Assembly: GCF_002999335.1 (NCBI RefSeq)
Contig: NW_020312492.1
Coordinates: forward strand, 62,001 to 126,000
Source: Cyclospora cayetanensis
Taxonomy: Eukaryota > Apicomplexa > Conoidasida > Eucoccidiorida > Eimeriidae
Reading direction: 5' to 3'
DNA length: 64,000 nucleotides
Every line of letters begins with the position of its first letter. Within the stretch, counting starts at the first letter, position 1. The notes under the pieces are model-generated. The model worked only from the letters and a program-made list of their open reading frames with translations. It was not told the DNA's origin and searched no databases. Positions 47,616-58,461 of this stretch are shown piece after piece. A program made the translations under genes and the position numbers.

Positions 47616-49569
47616 CCTCGCTGAATACAAGACTGTCACCAGAGATATCCAAGTGCAACAAAGAGGTTCCTACGGAACAAGGCGCCGAACAAATCCTTGT
47701 TCTCTCGAGGATTTCTATTTCTTGAGTTTTGCACCAGATTCAACTCGAGGAGAGAGAGAGCAGTAAACCTCCAAGCAATGGAAAAACTAGGCCTCTTCAA
47801 CTCACAATACATCTGGGCACATGCATTCCCAGATTCCTGTTCTTCTTGTAATTCGGTCGATGCACCAAAAATGCCTGTGCCACTGTAGGAGAATGCTTTC
47901 ACTAGAATTAATGCAGACGAGCCTGCAAACCCCCACGCGTAAGGAGGTGCGTGTTGCACAATCCCACGAACTTCATAAGTCCATTTACTGCACACAGGCT
48001 GCAGCGCGCGGTGTTACTTGCAGTATCACCACTACTGCTCTTCCGTATAAGAGGGAAGACTGCCTGCCTGGGCATCCGCAAGGGGAGGGCCAAACACCCT
48101 CTAGAAGAAGAGGGGCCCCTTGAGCGTGAAAGAAAGTTTTGAACTCTGGCTGTCCACAGAGAAAAACGATGAAGCACTGAGAGGCAAAGTTGCAGCAGCC
48201 TCAGCGTCAGCGCGACTGGCAACGACGTGTTGCTGTTGCTTTTGGTGTAGTGGCAAGGCGACTGGGAAGGAGATCATCGGGATCTCTGTTCCTGGCCACC
48301 ACAGAGACGAAAACAGAGTTCAGATTATTCATTTAAAGACCCCCTCGAGTGCGAAAAACGGAGCCTGGGCCAGGCGCAATTGCCGAATCCAATGGTGGGA
48401 ATCTACACACGAGCAGCAGGACTAGTACGAACACTAGGAAAAGTTTATTCTTAATATTTTCACCACGATAAGGGAAGGTAGCAATGAGAGCTTGTGTGCT
48501 CCCCGATAAATCTGGAAAGGGCAGCTTCAGTATGCCAGAGAAACAGGACCCATACCTCCAACGGCGCTGAGGCAGCAGCGGATGGCCCCCTCTACACAGG
48601 CTACCGTAGCTGTATCACCATACGGTACATTATACAAATAATCATAGTAATGGATCTGCTTTTGATGCATGCGCACACAGGTGCATACAAACGTGCGTAT
48701 TCCGATCCCACTGCTTTTTCCACACGGCCCCCCGCCCCCTCGACGGCTGAGTGACCTTCGACCAGGCGGCTTTCCCGAGTAATTCTTTCTGTGAAGGCAA
48801 AAAATGACGATATTAGCTACCCTCGGAATATACTTTCCGATACCGAAAGTGGCTAGGGCTCGAAGAATTACCTTGTTGCCCAACAGCGTTGCTCATCCAT
48901 CATTCAACACAAAACTTTGCAAGGCTTCTACCTCTCTCATCCTCGCGTAAGAACTGCATTCTTCAGCTCTTGATAAATCCGGCAGTTTCGACAGGAGTGG
49001 CTTTTTGTAACTACAGGATATCCTTCGATTTATGAGGCTGCCGTCTGTTGCCGCAGAGAATCCTGCTTTCTCGGTGCACACAGACACCGCCTTCACTGGG
49101 CTGCCTAGGCCTTCTGTATTCACACACTGTCTCCGTAAGTTATTCTATTGCTTCATCGTCTGCGTTTGTGACGTATAGAATCATGTAAAGAGTTTTGCAA
49201 ACAAGATATACTTTTAGGCTCTGTGCTCTAATTAAGGGAAGTGGAGGTGCTGCTCAGAATTTGGTGATACACTTTCTTAACCCCTAGCACTAGAATGGCG
49301 TGATCAATAAACGCTAGGATAAAACAGCACCAGCAAAATACTTAGATGCAGTGAGAGAGCGCAGGCCGGCAAAGCAATGTAAGGGCAGCAGTTTACCACA
49401 ACTCAAAGAAAATCACAATGGCGCACTTGCAGAAAGGGCTTCTGCTGAAGACCTCGACAAAAAATACATACGTCAGCATACAAGCTTTTCGTGGGGCGAC
49501 GTCCGAGTTGAAGCTGTCTTCTTCATTATTTTCTGGAATGGCTCAGGCTGACCAAGCTTGTAGTGGGCT
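47616..49569. other. Upstream region of the C2 gene and intergenic
   Basis: Should hold the minus-strand promoter and leader of the C2 gene. Several short frames (47636-47995, 47908-48222, 48527-48883 and 48893-49123 on minus; 48120-48425 on plus) show no family motifs and no convincing splice links. The plus frame from 49351 runs into the LTR-like relic at 49570. Confidence 0.35.
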
Positions 49570-49910
49570 AGGCTACACTTCACAAACATTCTCTACTACA
49601 CTAGTTATGTATAGAAACTAGTACAGATTTGCCTATGTGTTTTGCCCGTATTGAAGAGTTCTGTTAGCTTGATATCAGAAGAACGCAATGCTGTGCGTTT
49701 GCGCTAGATGGTCCGTCCTAGTATCTGTAAATGCTCCGATTGCTTCGGGGGTGCAGCTATGCATACCCTCGCCGTGCTTCTCCCTTTATGCCAGGAGCTC
49801 TGAAAGGCACGGAAACGAAATGGAGGGTTATCCTACAAGAGAAACCTATCAAATTTCTATCAGGGGTGTTCTTAGTCTGGAGTTTAGTGTCTCCCTACGG
49901 ACTGCCTTCA
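49570..49910 (+). repeat. LTR-like relic B overlapping the 3' end of the CKS gene
   Basis: Plus orientation. Motifs in order: agaagaacgcaatgctgtgcg (49678), gcgctagatg, the core atgctccgattgctt (49731-49745), gggtgcagct, a pyrimidine-rich block, and agtgtctccctacggac near 49888, which matches relic A (aagtctctccctacggt). The last part lies inside the final codons of the minus-strand CKS-domain frame, whose stop is at 49849. No plus-strand internal domain was identified. Confidence 0.6.
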
Positions 49911-52493
49911 ATGGGGCATTGTACAGATCCTGATTAAATCCTTCTACTCCGCGACGGGGAACCCACAACAGCTTGTTTTGCAAAAACGTCTTGTGCTGCA
50001 GGAGCAACTTGAGCTGCAGCAATGCTTGATCTGCCACTTCTGTGACCTGCTGCCTAAGAGCAGCAGCACACCTCAGCAGGAGCTGCTGCCGCATATTCAA
50101 TATATCCCCACTGGGATGCGTGGCTATCCCAGACCAAGGCATAAGGATGTTGGCATACACCCCCTGAATTTGTCGCCGTATTATCTCAGCTGCCTCATAG
50201 GGCTGCTGCGACCATTGCTTTTCCTGATTGCTGGTCCGTCGCAGCTGGATAATCAAAAGTAAAAGTCGCTGTGCCTGTTCCACGGCCAAGGCCATGGTCC
50301 GCTGCTGCGAATGCGGCTGCTCTATTAGTTGCTGCTGACGCATTTGCTGACTCTTAGCGATTTGTGCTAAATGCTTTAGCAGCTGTCCTAATTCTTGTTG
50401 CCTAGTCGTTGGAGATCGGGGTTCTGTCGCTGCTGTCCCCATTGCCTCCACGCGCTCGTCTAGATCGGAGTCGTCGCTGTCCTCTGAAACCTGTGAGGCG
50501 AACAATACACGAATTCGGCAAGTAAAGCAGATAATGGATTGTGGCAGAGCAGTTGTGAGCAGCAAGAATAAAAGAGAGGCAGCAGGAAGCACCTCATCGC
50601 TAAGCAAGGGGGCGTCTGTGGCCTTAGAATCTTCCGTTTGCTGTGGTCTCCGGAGGATTAGCTCCCGCAACTCCCCTGAGAGGCAAAATTCGCAAGGCAG
50701 GTGGTGTAAATTGAGAGAGAACTGTAGAGGATACTGCCGCAGAAGCAACAAGTAGAGTGACACAGACTACAATACAACGTGGCGTAGCAGCGGTAGGTGT
50801 ACAGGGTCATGAGTACCTCTGAACCGCATGAAGTGTTCCCAGCCAGGAGACAGGTGGATGCCCAGTTGATAGATGAATTGCCCCTCTGTCAAGAAGCCAT
50901 CTGAGTCTCAGAACCAGGCTCCACAATGCACACGAGGAATGAGACAATCACGGCAGGGGAAGGCGGCGCACTGCTAAGCATATAGAACCGCCTGAAAGGA
51001 CTGAATATATCCTACACAGAAAGGTCAGACACCAACTTCTTGGTTACACTTTTTACTCTGCAAACACCAGGTGTACACCACATCTCCCAAGCCATCAAAT
51101 TCGCTTGACTCTGCTGTCAGTGTTCTTAAGCGCGAAGAACTAACTCCTCGAAGTTCTAGCGAGTTCTTCAGCAGCCCGCCTGACTCCAGAGGAGAGCAGG
51201 ACGTGTCGATAAATGTAACGATCATCGGCATAGCGGGGAGAGTAGAAAACAATGCCTGCAGTTAGCACACACACACACGCACACACCAAGCACAGAGGTC
51301 ACCACTTGAACTATCAGGCAATCGAATACCCTAAATGAAGAGCAGCTGCCAGCTACTGCAGCAGCCCTCAGTGCACTGCGCATCCGCAATTGTTGCTGAA
51401 ATGCTCTTGCCTCAGGAGCACGTGCTTGTAAGGACATACCACAAGGCGTGCTTTTGACAGGGTACCTGCTTATATCAGACACCACGAAGTCGCCGTTAAC
51501 CTGTTCAGCCAAGTGTCTGTCCACGGGAACAAAGACAGCGGTGTAGCGGCCCTCTGCTCGGTGCAACAACTCTTCACGCAAATAGGCCGAGCGGGAAGCA
51601 TCAGCTGCGGCGAAACCATCCATGTTTGCACGGCATTCGGGTGCAGTGTCTGAGAAAGGGGCCCCACTGAGCTTCTCGTGCGCGTCGCCAGTGTATGACG
51701 TCGCAGGATCGGAGCCGTGCGGTGTCGCCGCTGCTAGTGTCTCCAGAGATGCCGCTGCTGCCAACCCACGCTGCCGCTGGCGCTGAACAGGTGACCACAA
51801 GCGACAGCAGGCTTCCTCCTTTTGCTCCTCCTCTCGTTGGGGGGCATCGGATTGTGTCATGCATGGGGTGGGATGCAGTAGGGTGCACGAAGCGTCGTAG
51901 GGTGGCATTATCACCGCCTCTGAAGTAGCAGCCTCCTGCTGTTCCCTTCGCCTTGCTGTTTCTGGTTGCCTCTTTCTTGCATAGGCGCGTGGGGACGCAC
52001 TGCCTGCTATCGGCTCGTCCCTCCCCGAGGCGCAAGTAGACTGCAGTGTTTCGGTTTCGCAGCCGCTGCTGCAGCAAATGCCAATATTTTGCACTAGGCT
52101 GGCTGCTGCTGCTGCCGAACACCGACGACTGCGGCCCTTCGTGCTGCTGCTGCATCGAGCTTTCAAGGGTGCCCAGCGCAAGAAGTCATCTGCCTTGCCT
52201 GCTGCCGCTGTTTTAGAGGCTGTGAGCTGCCGAGATCTCCAGTGACTCTTGCGCTTTTTGGGGGAAAGACACGTCTTGCTCTCTGTGTGCAATCGGCCCC
52301 AAGGGCTCTCCGCCAGGTACGAGGCCCCCTTGTCCGCCGGCAGCGGGGGCCCCGCTTGAGCCTCTGGCTGAGGGGCCCCTGAAATCTTTCCTTTGTGAAA
52401 TCCGCATTGAATCGGGAGACACTGCGCTGAAAAGGGGGGCAACGGAAATGCAGGCTCCTCCTGCTGCCTCTTGCGTGCTGCAGAGGCCTTCAT
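49849..52493 (-). CDS. Large protein with internal CKS1/Suc1 domain
   Basis: Five exons with matching phases: 52493-51440, 51255-51145, 50900-50817, 50675-50593, 50490-49849; about 657 residues. CKS proteins bind cyclin-dependent kinases and dock them to phosphorylated substrates. The CKS fold spans residues about 352-425: YSPRYADDRYIYRHVLL (exon 2), GIHLSPGWEHFM (exon 3), ELRELILRRP (exon 4). Spacing from GW to RRP equals yeast and human CKS exactly. The anion-pocket residues corresponding to human Arg20, Ser51, Trp54 and Arg71 are present; Lys11 is Arg. The hinge HxPEPH reads FRGELR, so both prolines are lost. Typical CKS proteins have only about 80-150 residues. Here a 350-residue Ser/Ala/Arg-rich N-terminus and a 240-residue acidic then Gln/Leu-rich helical C-terminus are added. 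An upstream in-frame ATG at 52646 would add 51 residues with a hydrophobic stretch. Confidence 0.86.
51266..51291. repeat. CA microsatellite in intron 1 of the CKS gene
   Basis: Reads cacacacacacgcacacacc on the plus strand, just upstream (minus sense) of the exon 2 acceptor at 51256. Reading through it gives a Val-Cys-Val-Cys tail that is excluded by the splice model. Confidence 0.85.
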
Positions 52494-53989
52494 CTCGGGC
52501 AGCGACAGCAGCGCTGAGAGTTGTGAGGGCCCCGCCAAAAGAAGTATCGTAAGAGACCAAAGAGGACTAACGGATATAGAAAGACTGGTAATCCCTCTAA
52601 TACAGAGAGAAACGCGCTCAAGTGTGAACCAAGCAGCAAGAGACACGAAAAGGGGCGGTGCAGAGGGCCCTGGCCCACGCGCTCCTTTGCCAATGCTTCA
52701 GCGGCTGTATGAGGAATAAAACAGCAGAAAAAGAAAGTCTTCATGCTGCAATGAGAAACCAAGGATCTCCTAGCGCATGACTATGCATCTTTCTGCGTGG
52801 GCCATGTAGACGTGGAACAGCAGCAGAGAGGTTGCCTTGTCCGGGGAAAAGACTGGAAATCTTTGATGCCTTTTCGCTCAACAAAGCTCTTTAACGAAAC
52901 GAAAAGGAAGCAACTAGAAATGTGCAAGACATTCCAACAGTTTAGCCATGGAATGGAGATACCTGCGGTGGTGAAGCGCATTGCCGACGAGGCACAGGTG
53001 CGGGTGGGACGACTCGAGACACGATGAGATAGAAATACGAATGTACTCACCTTTCCTAGCTAACGACTCAGCTAGCCAACTGGAACCACGTAAAAACATC
53101 TTTGCGGATCGAGAGATCTCCCGATGTCCTCCTAGTGGGCCACGGTCTGGACTGGCAGCGCAGATCAGGCCAAACGGCTCCCACAGGGTGTTGACAAGAA
53201 CGACCAGGGCACCACCAAGTTCTCCTGGACCTGTCATGGATGTAATTCCACCAAATACGCTGAGTATATTGCACATATTCTTTTTGCGAGGCACTTAATA
53301 CTCGTGGAGGGATATTTATTCCCTCTGATCAATCCCGAATGCCCCCACAAACTGCATCCTGCATGGGGCCCCTCTCGTCCTCCATGCAATGCAGGACAGA
53401 CTGTAAGTTTCTTGATCGTTTGTGCTGCGCGAGGTATAGCATTTGATTTAAGTTTCAAAGCATACCCACTCCATGAAATCATTAAGCACCATCATGGATG
53501 CCGTCATGATCCAGCTCGCTCGCAAATGGGCCTTGCATACTGGCGCGGACACGGGAAAAGAACGTGCTTTCGGATGTCTCCTACTACGCCGTGTAGTCCA
53601 TAGAGGGTGACTTTGCACGCTTCTTTTAATGCATGCCTAAAAGCGGTTGCATTTGTAACAGTGGTCTATTGTTCAATAGTAAGCAAGACGTCTTGACCCA
53701 AGGGGCTCCAGGTAGCCAGCGCCTCTCCACACGCCATTCCATAATTTGCCCGAACGCAAAGCATGACTGAGGAAGACAACAGGCGACCAGGTTGTTGCTA
53801 GAAAATGCTGAACGGCTACCTCCGGTCGGCGCTAGGTGATGAAAAAGTGGCTATCACGATCAATATTATGCGAATAATGCGTACAGTTCGTGTGCATGCA
53901 GTCCTCTTCTGTATATAGAATACTATTTCCTGACTAACTCGTTCTGGGAAGTCTGTAGCAGCCTAAAATGCACTTAAGAGGCACTGTAA
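52494..53989. other. CKS gene upstream region and intergenic
   Basis: The first part should be the minus-strand leader and promoter of the CKS gene. Frames at 52797-53027, 52981-53298 and 53304-53603 (+) and the overlapping minus frames have no clear family match. A plus-strand segment near 53.2 kb (PGPVMDVI) weakly recalls integrase, but not enough to call. Confidence 0.35.
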
Positions 53990-54330
53990 CGCGCATCTTA
54001 AAGCCACGTAGGGGCATACTTAACTGAAGACTCAATACAAACCTAATAGAGCTATTAGGTGCTCCTCAAAAGAACTTCCACTTTTCCCCTGCCCATTTCT
54101 CTCAGTTCCCAAGATGAGGCTAGAGGGACAGCCGTGGCTGAACCCTCTAAACACTCAGGGCATTAAACGCTCGCATGGAGTATCTAGCGGGGGCCCACGC
54201 ACTGCGTTGCTTCTTGTGTCGAACTAGCAGTACTTTGCAATAAATAAATTATGGGAGATAAACCCAATCGCCAAATCTTTACTAACTCTTAGTTGAGTAT
54301 AACTATCTTTCAAAAATTGAGAGACAGCAT
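53990..54330 (-). repeat. LTR-like relic F (3' side of element 2)
   Basis: Minus-strand order: ctaagagttagtaaagattt, agaagcaacgcagtgcgtgg, ccgctagata, the core region taatgccctgagtgtttaga (plus about 54152-54171), a purine-rich block, and gcccctacgtggc near 54010. This parallels relics A, B and D. It lies about 0.8 kb downstream, in minus sense, of the integrase C-terminal domain of element 2, fitting a 3' LTR position. Confidence 0.62.
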
Positions 54331-57210
54331 AGCTCGCTATGTTCTCTCCCTATTCAAAAACCTATGCCCTCGAGTGACTGTGCCTCGAGAGAAACGCCGT
54401 GGAGGACAGCGGAAGCGTTCCCATAGTACCAACACTCCTCAGGCAGTCAGGAAAACGAACACAGTGCAAACAGAAAACACGAATCAATGCATCAACCTCT
54501 AAAGTGTAATCGACTGGAAGAAAGACACACGCTAGCCAGCTGCGGACGGGCATGTTTGCTGTGGCGAGGTGGCCTGCTGTCGTTATAAGAATTTATTAGC
54601 CTCCTCCTACCAGGAAACACAGGAGTATATCACATGAAGCAAATTTGGCTGCACACTTCTTCAACGGTGTTTTCACTCCTAGTAGAGCAATATCTGCACG
54701 CAAGTAGAGCCGTCGCATGCAGCATGATCGACTTAAACGCCCCAAAAGAGGCCTAGGCAAGATATAGGGACAACATACTTACGAGTGTCTGTGCATGAAT
54801 CTGAGTGTTGAGAACGCGTAGACAATAATGGGCGTGAACCTATCAAGCAGTTCCCATACATAAAGGTAGCTAGCTCAGGCAATGCATTTGCTGAAGAAAG
54901 TTTTTAAGCAACGCAATAATTACTGTGGAGGGTGACTAGTGTTGTGAATCACACGAAGTCGAAAATTCTCCTCCAGGCAGCAAAACCTTCAGTAGCTCCT
55001 CCTTCATCCACTGTGGCCGACGTTCTCCACCATGTTCCACTAAAAATTCTTCTCATGTGTCTTCTACGCTCTACAGTCCAAGAATCCAGCACTTCCACGG
55101 CTCCCTATAATTCTCCCACCTCCACACAAGGTACTGGCCTGAGCGGCGATGTCCGTGAACAATTCACGGAGTTTTTCAATTCTTGAGGAAGCCAATATTG
55201 ATAGATCTGTGCCAGCTCTATCTGTAAGGGGAAGCGATAGGCTAGAAGAAGCACCGATTCATGAGAGAATCGCAAATGGTTCCAGCAAACGTGGAACACG
55301 TGTCTTCGTCTGATCACCTTCCGATGTAGCTCGTAAAGCCTGCCGATCCAGCAGAAGCAAATCTCCAGGCTTGAAGCACACAACCCACTGCCGAGTCTTA
55401 TAGTTTCTGCGTTGTGTCTAATAAGCTTTGTGCATACATTTACGTGCACTAGCCAGCTCTTGCCTAAATTCCTCCCCAGTGAAAGGCGGCTTCGAACAAC
55501 GAGGCCCAGGCTTGGATCGGACAGATTCCTCAGTGCGCACCCTTTATGCAAGAAGGCAACGAGTTGACGAGTGTACTGCTGTATCCTGAATCCACTCAAC
55601 ACAAGGAAGAGAAGCAATCCAAGCGTTTGCATTGTTTGTGAGCATAGAGCTGCAATAATGCAGGAAAGTTCGGTTTTACGCTCCATCTGACAATCTCCTT
55701 CGCGGTGGTGCGCGTTAATAATGTTATGGCTCTTTTATAAGCGGATTAAAAAGCGAATTATGAATTTCCGTCCGTAATGCTACTCCTGGGGAATCCAAGA
55801 AGTTTTCTATACATTAGCTGAGGTTACTTCATCGACCTCCTGAAGCGTGGAAGGGCCTGGAGCAGGGGATGAAATTGGCATACTTTCTGGACAGGTCATT
55901 TACGACGTAGATAGTCTCCTGAGCCTTGACCTCTGGCAGTCGAACAAGCTGCATTTGTCAAATCATGTTCAATCTTTGCAGAAACCGGAAGGCTTTTCAT
56001 AAGGCTCCAGGGCTCTAGAGAAATGTGCGGCTTCAACTGCTGACAATTTGCGCATGATAATATATCCTTCTCCGCTGCTGGAAGCATCCGTGGCCACCAG
56101 AAGAGCCTTGTTTTTGCTTTTCTGTTGTGGTGTGAATCTCAAAAGAACACCAGCATGAGCTGTGTGCAAAACGGCACTTGAAACCAAGCTGGAATGTACG
56201 AACAACCGGCTACTTGCTTTGTCTCGAACAACATTAGGTCATCCTCACCATCGTACTGCTTAACCTAATCGCAATATTGGATTGTGGCAGTCGTAGCTGA
56301 TGCATGGGTGCCGAACGTACGAGACTCACCCAGCTTCGCAGAAACCGTGATCGCATTTTGGACAAAAGCGGTTGCGCTGCCCGAGGGTGAGCCGCTTGGC
56401 CGTCATGCGAGTGCGTGGGTGGCGACTTTGATGGCTCCCCTGATGACCTCACTATATTGTCTCACTGCAGGAGACGCCCAAGCTAGCAAAAATTTCTAGG
56501 GAAATCAAAGTCCGAAAAGCTCCTCATAAGGTACCCTAAGACTGATGTTCAGTATAGAAGGTGACAAAACTCACATAAGTCGCACTGGCATTTCTTTGCC
56601 TCCCACCACACCGCATAGTGTTTCTCTTCTTGCACTGCACACCGCTACCCAGATCCGGCGAACCACAGAAAATAACGAGCAATATCTTGGTGTTTTGCAG
56701 AACCAGCAGCCTGCGGGGAGACAAAATCTTTAAATACTACGGTACTGGCATCGGCTGTTCATGGAAAAATGATGCGCATGATTGGACAGAACGAGTACGG
56801 AGGAGGGGAAAGGCGGCCAATAAGCGCCCTTCCTGCGGCACCAGCCCTCTCTGTCCAGGTCACAGACTGCTTTTCCGAAGTAGACTAGGGAGTAGTGATC
56901 CAGGCAAGCCCAGAAAAGAAGTTCGGCAATAAGATGCAGCCCAAAAGAAAAACTTTGCCTCTTCGAGCGTGATAAAAAATAAAGATCACGCCATAATTGG
57001 TTGAAACCTTTCACACAGGCTCCAAGAGCTACAGTTTTTCTCACATAAAGTGAACACCTGCGCGCCTCCACATACCTCTGCGTGTTCCATTACAGCTGAA
57101 ACGAGTGCCAGAGGCGCCACCCGTGGCCATGCATGTTTCCGCTGAAGACTAAGATACCGTCCATGTAGACAGAAATCGCAGTTAGGCGGCACTGCGACTG
57201 CGTCAAGAGC
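53990..57210 (-). mobile_element. Decayed Ty3/gypsy pol relic with LTR (element 2)
   Basis: Minus-strand order: reverse transcriptase catalytic box mutated to YMDG (57156-57167) within SVYMDGILVFSG; a SYCRTSF relic of the RT connection near 56.92 kb; a poorly preserved RNase H interval; an integrase zinc-binding domain with RLFWWPRM (about 56.09 kb) and CANC; integrase core blocks MQLVRLPEVK, VVNDLSRK and FIPC (55840-55970); a region with YSSTLVNSLP near 55.56 kb; the C-terminal GPY/F-type module with FKPGDLLLL and EPFAILS (55270-55390); then LTR relic F. Stops and frameshifts are frequent. The integrase Asp of MDF is Gln. No gag, protease or 5' LTR was recognised above 57.2 kb. Confidence 0.88.
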
Positions 57211-58461
57211 TGCTTTCAGCGTAGCTGGAGCAGGGCGCTAAGCACAAACACTTAAAATGACTAGAGACTCTGCAAGCCCCTAGTTTATCAGACACCTTAA
57301 CCCAGAGAGAAATCAGTGCTAGTGCATTTATATCTGTATCGTAAAGTAATTAGAACAATCTTCGACTTTGATAATTGTGTGGAAGGATGTCATGCGGCTG
57401 TCATAATTTCTCGCTGTTTCACATCGGCCACCTAGAAAACGAAATGGAGTTAAGCTATGGGCAACGTTGAAAATGAGGAAGCAAGCAAACATACAGCTTT
57501 TTTGATAACTGCTAAAAACGTGGCAGGACGCTCACTGGGCCAATGGGGAGCTGATTACCTCGAAGTATCAACTTGAATTGCCCTTACTAATGCACCTGGA
57601 TGCCATCACTGATCATATCAGTCTTGAGTGTTGACTTCGCATAGAGTTGCGCTCTCCTGAGACACTGAACTCTGTCTATTGGCCGAAAGTATTGATATTG
57701 GTGCTGGGTTCTTGCTTGCAGACTGGCAGCAGACGAACCAGTGAGCATGAAAGCACGGGAGGAGTGATTACACCCAAGGGTTCCTTAATAGAATACTTCT
57801 GATTATTTGGAGAAATACAAAGAATGTTTCATAAGCGATATACGCTTTGCATACGCTTAGAAAGTATAAGGACAGTATTACGTTTGGGATCTCTATTGCA
57901 CCTGCGTGCACTCGGCCCGCACTAGAGATTTTACTACCCCGTCACCTTGAGGAGGCTTAGGAAACCACTGGAAGGCATCATCAAGCGTCATGCCACCAGT
58001 GTGTTCCCCTTTGCTGTACAATGCATTGAAGCAGCCATTTACAGATGTGAGAAAGGTTTATGGAATTATGAGTAATCTCTTCGATACTATTTTTACCCTT
58101 GACACCCTACCCTCGAGTCCCTCTGCCCCTGAATGCTCATTGCTCCCTTTTCACGCTATGACATGCAGTGCTGCTGCATTAGGTGGCAACCGGCGAGCTG
58201 AATCCAGCAGAGTAAAGAACAGTAGCATTCGACATAGCTCTAATTAAGTAGGCAATATGAAGAAACCGAGAAAGACGTACATCAGAAGGTGCCTCAACCT
58301 CTGGCTTCTAATGCACACGTCGCTGTGTCAGCTAAATGGTAACTTGCATTAGTTGCATAAGAAGCTGCTGTGTGCCACTACTTTTGCGAAACAGGGGTTT
58401 TCCGCTGCTACTTCTGCAGAGCGCCTCTATTACTTGTTGAAGACAGGCCTTCCTCATTCCT
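57211..58461. other. Intergenic, no supported gene
   Basis: Should include the 3' UTR of the DnaJ-family gene ending at 58462 and any 5' remains of element 2. The only frame of size (57990-58247, +) has no recognisable content. No LTR core motif was found. Confidence 0.4.

Noticed and set aside
50767..50817. Read-through end of CKS exon 3 at a stop near 50767
   Set aside because: Reading through gives a poor match after GWEHFM; splicing to 50675 gives the exact RRP spacing of CKS proteins.
51222..51440. C-terminal Val/Cys tail of the first CKS-gene frame
   Set aside because: It comes from reading through a CA microsatellite; the donor gtg|gtatgt at 51439 removes it and restores the CKS domain in phase.
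52981..53603. Possible further integrase relic on the plus strand
   Set aside because: Only a PGPVMDVI-like stretch resembles integrase; no zinc-finger or DGQTER relic supports it.
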